In this document: positions 7,102-15,197 of the stretch, one piece after another
How positions within the stretch are numbered: the stretch's first letter is position 1
Layout: each line of letters begins with the position of its first letter
NCBI GenBank assembly: GCA_002422265.1
Contig: DIUB01000005.1
Span: 1 to 16,265 of the forward strand
Reading direction: 5' to 3'
DNA: 16,265 nt
DNA from: Geobacter sp. UBA6169
GTDB taxonomy: Bacteria; Desulfobacterota; Desulfuromonadia; Geobacterales; Pseudopelobacteraceae
Notes under the pieces: model-generated
Databases searched by the model: none
What the model was told of the DNA's origin: nothing
Seen by the model: the letters and a program-made list of their open reading frames with translations, nothing else
Position numbers and translations under genes: made by a program

Positions 7102-8855
7102 CGGGCACCTCCCATCTGTTTGACCATGTAATCAGCCATAGCATCCTTTTCAGCCGGTGTGCCGGTGTAATCCGGCATGGCTGCATTCAGGGCAGAAAGC
7201 CTGTCGAGTGAACTTCTGACCGTTTCGCGGGACCAGCCACGCATCTTTGGTTTGATCTGCTCCATACTGTGACAGACCGCACAGTTATCCTCATACAGGC
7301 TTTCACCCGGATCTTTTGCCGATGCAACGGCGCCGGGATTGTTCAGGCCAAACAGGTAACCTGCCATGGCATCCTTATCTGCCGCCGGAGCAGTATAGTC
7401 CGGCATGGCCGGATTAAGAGCCGGCAGCTTGTCAAGGGAGGCTCTTACTTTGGCTTGATCCCAGCCTTTTATCATTGGTTTAATACTGTCAGCACTATGG
7501 CAGACGGCACAGTTTTCCTCATACAGCATCTTGCCACGATCACCAGCTGCACCAACATCATCGGTCAGCGGTTTGTTATGCAGACCGGCAGTCAGATAAG
7601 CGGCCAGCGCCTTCAGTTCGACATCGGTTCCCACAAAGGGGGGCATGAAGTAGCGTTTTTCATGGATAGTAGCCAGATACTTGCGCATGGCGTTATAGCT
7701 CATATTCTTGGTGCGACTGACAATATCGTTGTTAAAGCCACCCACGGTATGACAGGAAAAACACTGATGCAGGAACAGCTCTCGACCCGCATCAAGTTGG
7801 TTAGTGTCCGTAACCTCTTTATTCTTGACCCATTTTGCATGTTTCAGGAAACCTTCCTGATTAATCCGTTCAACATCTTTTTTGAGAATACTGTTGGAAT
7901 ACATGACCTCGTTGATGACATAAGGCCGTCGGGCCGCCTCACGAATCCACTCAAAGGCCCCCATGTACCCCATGGCTGTGATCATGACCAGCACAATCAG
8001 ACTGCGGGTACGTGCCTTGGGATTCAGCAGGATCAGGGCAATCAGCAAACCGGCCAGTACTGCCATTGAGAAAGAGCCGATCGTTGCCGCCCGTGCAATG
8101 GTGGGGGATGCACCGCCAACCAGTTTACCGGCCGGTTCGGGCAGCACCGAAATATACCACCAGCCTGACGGGATCGACAGAATCAGCGATGTCAGCGCCC
8201 AGATGCCGGAATAACGGATCATCCGGTGTCGAGTGACTTCGTCCTTTAGAAAGGTGGCAGTCAAAAAACCGTAACATCCGGCCAGCATAAAAGCCATGAA
8301 ACTGCGGAAGGCAAGGGAAGGCCAGAAGGTGGGATTAAAGAACCCGGACCAGAAATCCTTGTTGCTGAGCCAGTCCCCGGGAGTCAGCATGAAATCAATA
8401 ATCCCGTTGATCAAAAACAGACTCATCCAGGCAGAGCCGAAGTAGATCCAGCCGATAATCTGGTGTCTGTCATCATCCATTTTACCAAAGGTGTAGAAGT
8501 AGACAAACAGCGCCACTATCTCCACCAGAAAGAAGACCCACTCGATGGCCCAGCCAAACACAAAGGTATGGATCAACAACGACGTGGCTGCCGGATGGAT
8601 CAGCGAGATTGTGAACCAGATTGCTACACCGGTCAGGCCACCAAAAACCATGGTCAGCAGCATGAAGAACTTGGTGTGTTTCTTCACAAAGGCCATGATG
8701 TCCTGGCTTTTTTCCCGAATGGCCTTGCGCTCTGCCATCACCAGATAGAGTCCGCCGCCCACGGCAAAGTGAGAGATAAACACATGCACGATCGCCACCA
8801 GGGCAATCAGCAACCCACCGCCTAACTCAGGGACATACCAGACCGGATAGTTCAT
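7098..8855 (-). CDS. Cytochrome bd subunit I-like membrane protein fused to three c-type heme domains
   Basis: Counting from the ATG at 8855 (585 residues), the first ~310 residues form about eight or nine membrane helices that resemble CydA. Helix 1 has His24 and His29 followed by VGGG; a later helix has Glu105 and Glu112 in WAIEWVFFLVE, comparable to the CydA proton-path glutamates. The C-terminal part has three CxxCH motifs: CFSCH at 365, CAVCH at 449 and CAVCH at 525, each followed by a candidate distal Met (MPPF, MPDY, MPDY). This is not a normal CydA: it lacks GRQPW and gains periplasmic cytochrome domains. Possible roles are quinol:cytochrome c electron transfer or a terminal reductase. 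The start follows hisS with an ATGA overlap; the sequence also allows a GTG at 8864, but that codon touches the Shine-Dalgarno. Confidence 0.78.
   Translation of the reverse strand: MNYPVWYVPELGGGLLIALVAIVHVFISHFAVGGGLYLVMAERKAIREKSQDIMAFVKKHTKFFMLLTMVFGGLTGVAIWFTISLIHPAATSLLIHTFVFGWAIEWVFFLVEIVALFVYFYTFGKMDDDRHQIIGWIYFGSAWMSLFLINGIIDFMLTPGDWLSNKDFWSGFFNPTFWPSLAFRSFMAFMLAGCYGFLTATFLKDEVTRHRMIRYSGIWALTSLILSIPSGWWYISVLPEPAGKLVGGASPTIARAATIGSFSMAVLAGLLIALILLNPKARTRSLIVLVMITAMGYMGAFEWIREAARRPYVINEVMYSNSILKKDVERINQEGFLKHAKWVKNKEVTDTNQLDAGRELFLHQCFSCHTVGGFNNDIVSRTKNMSYNAMRKYLATIHEKRYFMPPFVGTDVELKALAAYLTAGLHNKPLTDDVGAAGDRGKMLYEENCAVCHSADSIKPMIKGWDQAKVRASLDKLPALNPAMPDYTAPAADKDAMAGYLFGLNNPGAVASAKDPGESLYEDNCAVCHSMEQIKPKMRGWSRETVRSSLDRLSALNAAMPDYTGTPAEKDAMADYMVKQMGGAR
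7110..7307 (-). repeat. Duplicated cytochrome c domain, C-terminal copy
   Basis: This 66-codon unit matches the unit at 7338-7535 at an exact offset of 228 bases (76 codons). I count about 38 identical residues of 66, including LYExNCAVCHS, the GW and MPDYT positions and KDAMA. It is an in-frame tandem duplication of a single heme domain. Confidence 0.85.
7338..7535 (-). repeat. Duplicated cytochrome c domain, N-terminal copy
   Basis: This is the partner of the unit at 7110-7307. The copies are joined by a short Ala/Gly/Pro linker. The DNA has diverged at many third positions, so the duplication is not very recent. The first heme domain of the same protein (CFSCH) is clearly different and is not part of this repeat. 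Confidence 0.85.
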
Positions 8856-10111
8856 TTCATGCACCTCCCTGTGATAGCTGCTGCAATCTCACGTGCCTCA
8901 AGACGCACCTGCTGCTGTGAACCGTCAGTCATGGTCTTCAGACTGATTGAACCGGCTGTCAATTCGGTTTCCCCCAGTACCATGCAGTAGCGGGATTTCA
9001 GTTTGTCTGCCCGCCGCATCTGGCTCTTGAGACTCTTGCCTTCACAATCCATCTCAACCCGTAACCCGCTGTCCTGTAGCGCTGCCTGCAGGGTAAATCC
9101 GGCAATCCGCGCCGGTTCTCCCATAACAGCAATAAAGAGATCTGGCAGTTGTTCAAAGCTGCGATCCCCCAACAGCAGGGCCACCCGCTCAACCCCCAGA
9201 GCAAAACCGATTCCCGGCACCGCAGGACCGCCCAGCTGCTCCACCAGCCCGTCATAACGACCACCGGCAGCCACGGCTGATTGGGAGCCAAGCAGACCGG
9301 TCACCAGTTCAAAGGTGGTGCGGGTGTAGTAATCAAGGCCGCGAACCATGCGGGGGTTCAGCCGATATACCACCGAAGCGGCAGCAAGGTACTCCTGTAC
9401 CCGGCTGAAATGGCTGTCGCACTCGGCACAGAGGTGTTCCACCATGGCCGGAGCACCCTGCGTGGCCTCCACACAGCCCGGCACCTTGCAATCCAGTGCC
9501 CGCAACGGATTGGTTGACTGACGACGACGGCAGTCGTCACACAAGGCATCCTGATGTTCTGCAAGAAAGGCAATCAAGGCCTCACGATAAGCTGGCCGAC
9601 AAGCCGGACAACCCAGAGAATTGATCTGCAGCTGCGGCTCGGTCAGTCCCAGTTCCTGAAACAGACGGCTCACCATCAGCAGCACCTGGGCATCCACCAG
9701 CGGATCAGCTGCGCCGGTCAGCTCGGCACCTATCTGGTGAAACTGACGATACCTGCCTTTTTGAGGCCGTTCATGCCGAAACATCGGCCCCATATAATAG
9801 AGTTTGTTGATACTGTCCAGGGCATACAGCTTGTGTTCAATAAGTGCCCGCATCACCCCGGCGGTTCCTTCAGGACGCAGGGTCAGGCTGGAGCCGCCTT
9901 TATCGGTAAAGGTGTACATCTCTTTTTCTACAATGTCGGTAGTGTCACCGATGGAACGGCAGAACAGCTCGGTCTTTTCAACAATCGGCACCCGTATTTC
10001 CTGAAATCCGAAACGGGTAAACACCCTACGCGCTGTCTGTTCAATAAACTGCCAGATTGGTGATTCAGCCGGCAGCAGATCATTAAACCCCTTGATTGCG
10101 GTGATACTCAT
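8852..10111 (-). CDS. hisS: Histidyl-tRNA synthetase
   Basis: This class II synthetase charges tRNA-His. The 419-residue length is normal. Motif 1 is in RRVFTRFGFQEIRVPIVE; motif 2 is FRHERPQKGRYRQFHQ with the catalytic Arg; the HisRS signature RGLDYYTRTTFE is intact; motif 3 is GIGFALGVER. The C-terminal ~90 residues form the anticodon-binding domain. The start is supported by AAGGAG five bases before the ATG at 10111. It lies nine bases after the response regulator and overlaps the bd-like cytochrome gene by four bases, so a core translation gene is embedded in this operon. A tRNA-His gene lies at 16124-16201. Confidence 0.97.
   Translation of the reverse strand: MSITAIKGFNDLLPAESPIWQFIEQTARRVFTRFGFQEIRVPIVEKTELFCRSIGDTTDIVEKEMYTFTDKGGSSLTLRPEGTAGVMRALIEHKLYALDSINKLYYMGPMFRHERPQKGRYRQFHQIGAELTGAADPLVDAQVLLMVSRLFQELGLTEPQLQINSLGCPACRPAYREALIAFLAEHQDALCDDCRRRQSTNPLRALDCKVPGCVEATQGAPAMVEHLCAECDSHFSRVQEYLAAASVVYRLNPRMVRGLDYYTRTTFELVTGLLGSQSAVAAGGRYDGLVEQLGGPAVPGIGFALGVERVALLLGDRSFEQLPDLFIAVMGEPARIAGFTLQAALQDSGLRVEMDCEGKSLKSQMRRADKLKSRYCMVLGETELTAGSISLKTMTDGSQQQVRLEAREIAAAITGRCMK
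8864..8870 (-). promoter_or_regulatory. Ribosome binding site deciding the start of the bd-like cytochrome gene
   Basis: On the - strand, AGGGAGG lies eight bases before the ATG at 8855 and is directly abutted by the GTG at 8864. The spacing favours the ATG, giving the ATGA overlap with the hisS stop. Confidence 0.75.
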
Positions 10112-10120
10112 CTACGCTCC

Positions 10121-11560
10121 TTACTGTGCGGAATACCGCTCTGCCGGGGACTGGTCAGCCACCCGGTAGACGCAGTTTTTGCCGGCAGCCTTGCCGGCGT
10201 ACATCGCCTTGTCAGCCATGGTCAACAGATCGTTCAGCCCGGTGGTATCGTCCGGATATGTGGCCAACCCCAGACTGGCTGTCAGCCTGATCCGGTAGCC
10301 GTCACGGGCCATAAAGATGTGACTTTCGATTGTCCGGCGCAAACGCTCGGCAACCTGCTGCGCCATGTCCGGACCGGTCTCAACCAGAATAATGGTGTAT
10401 TCATCGCCGCCATAGCGGATCACCACGTCCACCTCACGTACCGAACGACGCAGCAGCTGTGCCAGTTCACGCAGCAATGTGCTCCCCACCAGATGGCCAT
10501 AGGTATCATTAACCAGCTTGAAGTTGTCCAGATCAAGAAACAGAACCGACAGCCTGGTGGCATAACGATCTGCTCGCTTCATCTCACGCTCAAGCGCTAT
10601 CTTCAGGTAGCGATAATTAAACAGTCCTGACAACTCATCCAGGTAGAGCTTCTCCTGGGTGTCTGAAAAACGCAGCGCATTATCAAGGGCACGCCCCCCA
10701 TGCTCAACCAGAAACGCAATATTTTGCTCGGATTTCGGCTCTGTCAGCGGCTGACCGGTCCCGTTCACCAGCACCGCCAGGGCAGCACAACCGCTGTGCA
10801 TCAGGAGCGGCACCAGCAGCGCCTCACGCAGGTCTTCACGTCGGCAGGCCGGACATGCGGCATCAATGTTGATACGGCGCAACTGACCACACCGGGACTT
10901 TTGTGTACGCACTTCCGGTAATATCGCAGCGTGCAGCGCTGCAGCAGTTTCAGCCTCCAGTCCTTTACTTTCCTTGATTTTGTATTCGCTCTCCTCATGC
11001 TGCAGCAGCACCATGCCACGTTCGGTACCTGCCTCACGTGCAAGGGCATCCAGAGCCAGATGACAGACCGCATCCAGATCAAGACTGCCGGCCAGTGCCT
11101 GGCTGGTCTGCAGCAGTCCCACCATGTTGCGCAGCTCACTATTCTCACTCAACAGCCGGCGCTGCTCCATACACAACTGTACGGCATGCAGCAGCTGATC
11201 CTGATTGACCGGTTTCAGCAGATAATCTCGGGCGCCATGCCGCAACGAAAAAAGCGCCGATTCAAGATCGGCATGGGCCGTAACCAGAATCACATCAACG
11301 GAAGGATCGCGAGATTTGATACGGGTCAGCAGCTCAAGACCGGATATACCGGGCATGGACAGATCTGTCAGCACCAGCCCGAACGTATCCTGTTGCAGAT
11401 GCACCAGTGCCTCTTCACCACAATCGGCCACCGCCACCGTATAACCGGCGCCAGAGAGCAGATCCGCGTAAAGCTCTCGAAAGAAACGGTCGTCTTCCAC
11501 AACCAGTATGCTGTCGGTATGCCGGGTGTTCTCCATGACGTCCTGTTCTGCTCCTGACAT
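10121..11560 (-). CDS. Response regulator with GAF-like and GGDEF (diguanylate cyclase) domains
   Basis: This is probably a phosphorylation-controlled enzyme making cyclic di-GMP. The 479-residue protein has an N-terminal receiver domain (about 16-130) with Asp23/Asp24, phospho-acceptor Asp66 in LTDLSMPG, a Thr in VTAHAD and Lys in LLKPVN. A GAF-like region (about 145-300) contains several cysteines, including a CPAC motif. The GGDEF domain (about 310-470) has the active site GGDEY at 384-388 and an inhibitory-site RxxD at 375-378, so it looks catalytically active and feedback-inhibited. No histidine kinase is adjacent. The ATG at 11560 has only a weak ribosome site; ATG at codon 9 is an alternative that keeps the whole receiver domain. 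It begins six bases after comEC. Confidence 0.92.
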   Translation of the reverse strand: MSGAEQDVMENTRHTDSILVVEDDRFFRELYADLLSGAGYTVAVADCGEEALVHLQQDTFGLVLTDLSMPGISGLELLTRIKSRDPSVDVILVTAHADLESALFSLRHGARDYLLKPVNQDQLLHAVQLCMEQRRLLSENSELRNMVGLLQTSQALAGSLDLDAVCHLALDALAREAGTERGMVLLQHEESEYKIKESKGLEAETAAALHAAILPEVRTQKSRCGQLRRINIDAACPACRREDLREALLVPLLMHSGCAALAVLVNGTGQPLTEPKSEQNIAFLVEHGGRALDNALRFSDTQEKLYLDELSGLFNYRYLKIALEREMKRADRYATRLSVLFLDLDNFKLVNDTYGHLVGSTLLRELAQLLRRSVREVDVVIRYGGDEYTIILVETGPDMAQQVAERLRRTIESHIFMARDGYRIRLTASLGLATYPDDTTGLNDLLTMADKAMYAGKAAGKNCVYRVADQSPAERYSAQ

Positions 11561-11566
11561 GAATGC

Positions 11567-14017
11567 TCAGTTATTATCCCAGCAACCACTGCCTGTCAAA
11601 AAAAAACAACGCAGGGATGCCAGGGTTCGATCCCTGGCAGTATAGGTACTGACAGACCAGCTGGTGCCATCGGTGGACACCCGGATAGTCCCCTGCTGAT
11701 CAGTACGATACAAACGTATCCCCTGCTGCTCTATCCGGGCAACGACTTCAGGAGCCGGGAGCTTGAAATGATTGTTCGCTCCGGCTGATATGAGCGCAAG
11801 CTGTGGCTGCAGTGCCGCCAGAAATGGCGGACTGGTGGCGGTTTTACTACCATGGTGCCCAACTTTTAACAGGGTAACCGGATTGATTCCCTGCCTGATC
11901 AGCTCCTGTTCAACCTCAACCCCTGCGTCTGCCATCAGCAACGCACTGAAATCATGATAGTGAAGGCGCAAGACCATCGAAGCCTCATTGACATCCTGAT
12001 ACCTGTCGGCAGCTGCAGGAACAGAACAGACCGAAACCTGAAGCGCACCTTGATCCAAAGGCTGCTCATTGGCCTTAAGCGTTCGTATGACGGCTTTTTG
12101 CCGCTCAAGCGACTGTATCAGGCGCTGGTAGGCGCCATCCTGCCCCCCTGCCCTCCCCTGCCAGAACTCACCAACCTGAAACTGTTCCGCAACCGCCGGT
12201 AGTCCGCCCAGGTGATCCGGATGCGGATGGGTCAGCACCATAATATCCACCCGTTTGACCCCCAGACGGTGCAGTGCCGGCACCAGATACCGTTCACCAA
12301 AATCCCTGGTGCTCGCCTGCAGATACCCGCCTCCATCGATCAGCATGGTACGACCGTCCGGCAGGGTTATCAGGATTGATTCAGCTTGCCCCACACTGAG
12401 AAGATGCAGATGTAACCTGCCGTCGTGTCGGAAACCACCCGCCAGATGAAACAGGCACAGACCAAGCAGCACGCCACCGATCACAGCATGTCTCAGTCGA
12501 CCGGCTCTGATAAAGCTGATGCTTCCCAGTACCACCAGCATCCCCGCAAAATCGAGCGGCTGTATGGCGTAACTCTGTATAACCGGAAATTGGGCAACCC
12601 AGCTTACCAACTGATTGCTCAGACCGATAAGCCAGGCAGCCGGCTTCAGCACCATGGCTGCTGCCCAGGGAGCTGCCAGCATGATCGGTATCGCTGCGGT
12701 TGCCAGCACAGTTGCCCCATATCCCAGGATCGGCACCACCAGCAGATTTGCCGCCATGCCGCTTATTGATGCCTGATGAAAGGCCATCAGAACCGGCACC
12801 AGTGTTGCCAGGGTTGCTGCTGCCGACGCAGCAGAGACAGTCAGCAGAGTCTGGCGCCAGCCGGTCCAGCCAAAACGTTCAAAAGGCCGCATGAAAACCG
12901 GGGTCAATACCATCAATCCCCAGAGCGCCACGCACGACAACTGGAACGACAGATCAAACAGGGCGCCCGGATCAAACAGTACCAGCAGAAAAGCAGCTGC
13001 CAGAAGGGCATCAACACCGTCAACATCCCGTTCAAACCAGAATGCCAGCACAATCACGGCCAGCATAAGCACAGCACGGGCAGTGGCCCAGGCAGAGCCG
13101 GTAAACAGAAGATAGGCAATCATGATTGGCACAGCCGACAGCAGGGCAGCACGTTTCAGGTCAACACGCAATGCCAGCCACTCACAACGCAGCAACAACC
13201 AGCGCAACAGATACACCCAGACCGCCGTCACAATACCGACATGAAAACCGCTTACCGACAGGATATGATTGACACCGGCCCGTGTATAAGCCGTCTGCAG
13301 AGGATCGGGGATTTCATGCTGTGATCCGGTGGCCAGTGCTATCAGCACACCATGCAGATCAGGCTGCGGAATGACCTGCCTGATCATGGCGCGGCAGTGT
13401 CCTGCCAGTGTATCCAGCACGCGCTGCAGAGACCAAACCGCATTCCCCTGCATCAGCACAACGCTGCCTGCCTCTCTGACCCAGGCTGTCGCCTGATAGC
13501 CATGCAACGCCAGATAGCGCGGATAATTGAACTCACCCGGCAGACCAAGCAGGCGGGGCAGCTTGATTCTGGCAGGGAACCTGATGCGATCTCCGGTTAA
13601 CCAGTCCCCCTGCCCTCCGGCAATGGTCACCAACAGCCGGCCCGACCATCTGTAGGCCTGCGTTGGTGTCTGTATCTGCTCAACAAGCAGATCCAGTCGC
13701 TGACCATCCTGCAGATGTACCGGACGACTGTTGATAACACCTTCAACCACAACCGGAACCATATCCAATGTACGGATGAATGACGGCGAGCTGTCCAGGT
13801 CATACCGGGTCAGTGCCCATAGCCCCCAACCTGTCCAGAACAGTGCCACGGCAAAACCGTACAACCACGCAGAACGAGCTGGCAACAGACAAGCCATGAG
13901 GCACAAAAAGATAACCGGCACCAGCATGACAACCGGCACATCCAGCAGATACTGAAGCATACAGCCGGCTGCCAGACTGATAAACGGCAACAGCAGTGGA
14001 CGATTGATGATCATCAT
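11567..14017 (-). CDS. comEC: ComEC/Rec2 family DNA uptake channel protein
   Basis: ComEC is the inner-membrane channel for single-stranded DNA import in natural transformation. The 816-residue protein has N-terminal helices and a soluble OB-like domain (to about residue 190), the multi-helix Competence domain with NHILSVSGFHVGI, and a C-terminal metallo-beta-lactamase-like domain. That domain has LLSVGQAES, DGG, the metal site HPHPDH at 597-602, and KVGHHGS. All three parts look intact, so the gene is probably functional. The last ~25 residues after the SWSV strand look like an unstructured tail encoded over a hairpin and a T9 run. Translation starts at one of two adjacent ATGs (14017 or 14014) with a weak ribosome site. 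It is the first gene of the - strand operon; no other competence genes are visible here. Confidence 0.95.
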   Translation of the reverse strand: MMIINRPLLLPFISLAAGCMLQYLLDVPVVMLVPVIFLCLMACLLPARSAWLYGFAVALFWTGWGLWALTRYDLDSSPSFIRTLDMVPVVVEGVINSRPVHLQDGQRLDLLVEQIQTPTQAYRWSGRLLVTIAGGQGDWLTGDRIRFPARIKLPRLLGLPGEFNYPRYLALHGYQATAWVREAGSVVLMQGNAVWSLQRVLDTLAGHCRAMIRQVIPQPDLHGVLIALATGSQHEIPDPLQTAYTRAGVNHILSVSGFHVGIVTAVWVYLLRWLLLRCEWLALRVDLKRAALLSAVPIMIAYLLFTGSAWATARAVLMLAVIVLAFWFERDVDGVDALLAAAFLLVLFDPGALFDLSFQLSCVALWGLMVLTPVFMRPFERFGWTGWRQTLLTVSAASAAATLATLVPVLMAFHQASISGMAANLLVVPILGYGATVLATAAIPIMLAAPWAAAMVLKPAAWLIGLSNQLVSWVAQFPVIQSYAIQPLDFAGMLVVLGSISFIRAGRLRHAVIGGVLLGLCLFHLAGGFRHDGRLHLHLLSVGQAESILITLPDGRTMLIDGGGYLQASTRDFGERYLVPALHRLGVKRVDIMVLTHPHPDHLGGLPAVAEQFQVGEFWQGRAGGQDGAYQRLIQSLERQKAVIRTLKANEQPLDQGALQVSVCSVPAAADRYQDVNEASMVLRLHYHDFSALLMADAGVEVEQELIRQGINPVTLLKVGHHGSKTATSPPFLAALQPQLALISAGANNHFKLPAPEVVARIEQQGIRLYRTDQQGTIRVSTDGTSWSVSTYTARDRTLASLRCFFLTGSGCWDNN
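11598..11639 (-). terminator. Attenuator-like structure at the 3' end of comEC
   Basis: Read on the - strand, an 8-bp perfect stem (11639-11632 with 11625-11618) has a 6-base loop. A second, mutually exclusive 7-bp stem pairs 11636-11630 with 11618-11612. A run of nine T (11606-11598) follows, five bases after the second stem and eleven after the first. All of this lies inside comEC codons, so translating ribosomes would mask it. It could terminate transcription before the downstream genes when comEC is not translated. The structure is visible; the function is inferred. Confidence 0.45.
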
Positions 14018-14047
14018 GGTGTGAGCCCAAAATTAGGAAACAGTGTT

Positions 14048-14056
14048 ATGTTATCA
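14048..14056 (-). promoter_or_regulatory. Weak candidate extended -10 promoter for the comEC operon
   Basis: On the - strand, TGATAACAT is an extended -10 pattern (TG, one base, TAACAT) about 30 bases before the comEC start. No good -35 is found at the usual distance. It is the best candidate I see in the 187-base divergent region, but the evidence is thin. Confidence 0.3.
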
Positions 14057-14085
14057 AAACCATGCGCTTTTTTCGGGCACGGTAC

Positions 14086-14113
14086 TTGACAGGATTAATT
14101 CATTAGCTACAAT
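14086..14113 (+). promoter_or_regulatory. Strong sigma-70 promoter for the DUF4388-like gene
   Basis: A perfect -35 box TTGACA (14086-14091) and a -10 box TACAAT (14108-14113, five of six consensus bases) are separated by 16 bases. Transcription would start near 14120, leaving a leader of about 85 bases before the ATG at 14205. The leader contains a T-rich stretch and a small hairpin but no riboswitch I recognise. Confidence 0.8.
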
Positions 14114-14164
14114 GCAGGCGTTTTAGAAATTTTTTTGCTTCTTTTCATCAGGTTGCAGCATGTA

Positions 14165-14178
14165 CAGGGTTCGCCCTG
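14165..14178 (+). other. Small leader hairpin with UUCG loop
   Basis: CAGGG (14165-14169) pairs with CCCTG (14174-14178) around a TTCG tetraloop in the mRNA leader, 13 bases before the GAGGGA ribosome site (14191-14196). It may stabilise the mRNA end. The stem is only five base pairs. Confidence 0.45.
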
Positions 14179-14204
14179 CCACTCCACCATGAGGGATCTC
14201 AATT

Positions 14205-15155
14205 ATGTTTCTTCTGCCAAAAGGAAGTCCGCTGGCCGAAAATGTCCCGATCTCCAAACTACATCTACCTGACGCTTTGGAAAAGCTTAAAAACGGCAAG
14301 CTCACCGGCTGCGCTACGTTTGACTTTCCTGCTGCTGACTGTGGATTGGTTTACGATGAAGGCAAGCTGGTAACGGCGATTGTTCATCGGGATGGCGCTG
14401 AAATCAAGGATCAGGCTGCACTCCAGGCCCTGGTTGAGCTGATGCTGCTTGCCTCAAACGGCATGTTCAATGTCTATGCGCTGCCAAAAGACATTGTCTG
14501 CGCTGTCAGTGCACTGGTGGGGGGGGCTGTCCTGATCGACAGCCAGGAAATCAAGCTGATAGATTTCAAGGCGTTGCTCGACCGGATCAAGACTGAGCAG
14601 ATGACCGCCACCCTCAAGATTTACACGCCAGAGCGGGCTGGTCTGATATTTTATCGCAATGGTGCAACGGTCGGATTCTTCCACGATGCCTCCACCAGCA
14701 TTGAGATCAGCGCCGGTGAAGTACAGCAGATAGCCGGACTGCCGGGCGCGCGGGCAGATCTGCGTACACAGAATGAATCCCAGGGTTTTGTGCTTGATCT
14801 TGCCGGACTGGTTGATGTCCGTGTACTCTGGGACTCATCCAGCAGCAACATCTTTGCCACACCGGTTCCAGCAGCCAATGAACCAGCACAGCCCCAACCG
14901 GCAGCAGTTGTAAACACACCTGCAGCAGACCCGGAAACGGTCATTATCGAACTCGCAACCCAGTATCTTGGCAAGCTGGGCAAGGCGCTTGCAGAAAAAG
15001 AAGTCCTCAATATCGGTGGCGCTGCTGCCCTCAAGGACCCTGCCAAATTTGAAGAATTGATCAGTGCCCTTGAAAAGGGGGCCAAACTTCTGGCCAGCGC
15101 CAACAAGATTAAAGAAATGAAGGATGCCATTGCTGCACGTACCGCTCAAATTTAA
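14205..15155 (+). CDS. Protein with two DUF4388-like domains and a helical C-terminal tail
   Basis: The 316-residue protein appears cytoplasmic, with no signal peptide or membrane helix. Two similar regions (about residues 20-110 and 120-190) each start with a Leu-rich helix, then a short beta pattern of the type LTGxxxF…GLVYDEGKLVTAIV and TATLKIY…AGLIFYRNGATVGFF. This resembles DUF4388, a domain common in deltaproteobacteria and often attached to signalling proteins. An Ala/Pro-rich linker (about 225-245) leads to a charged helical tail. The start has a good ribosome site (GAGGGA, eight bases upstream) and a strong promoter. Its partner is the membrane protein 42 bases downstream. The domain assignment is by eye, and the function is unknown; a regulatory or scaffold role is likely. 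Confidence 0.65.
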   Translation: MFLLPKGSPLAENVPISKLHLPDALEKLKNGKLTGCATFDFPAADCGLVYDEGKLVTAIVHRDGAEIKDQAALQALVELMLLASNGMFNVYALPKDIVCAVSALVGGAVLIDSQEIKLIDFKALLDRIKTEQMTATLKIYTPERAGLIFYRNGATVGFFHDASTSIEISAGEVQQIAGLPGARADLRTQNESQGFVLDLAGLVDVRVLWDSSSSNIFATPVPAANEPAQPQPAAVVNTPAADPETVIIELATQYLGKLGKALAEKEVLNIGGAAALKDPAKFEELISALEKGAKLLASANKIKEMKDAIAARTAQI

Positions 15156-15197
15156 CTTTATACTAATTCCGCCCAGCAAAGAGTTCGAGGAGGCGTT

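Noticed and set aside
6034..8855. Calling the two bd-like genes cydA and cydB
   Set aside because: The GRQPW motif and Q-loop are not seen, the second protein does not look like CydB, and three c-type heme domains are fused, so the standard names would mislead.
11611..11640. A tRNA T-arm-like sequence (CAGGG-TTCGAT-CCCTG) on the + strand, possibly a tRNA remnant or attachment site
   Set aside because: The loop has six bases instead of seven, no acceptor stem, anticodon arm or CCA is present, and it lies inside comEC codons with no integrase nearby.
14114..14204. Riboswitch in the 85-base leader, for example a c-di-GMP type
   Set aside because: I find no conserved riboswitch core, only a T-rich stretch and a five-pair hairpin; the leader is short.
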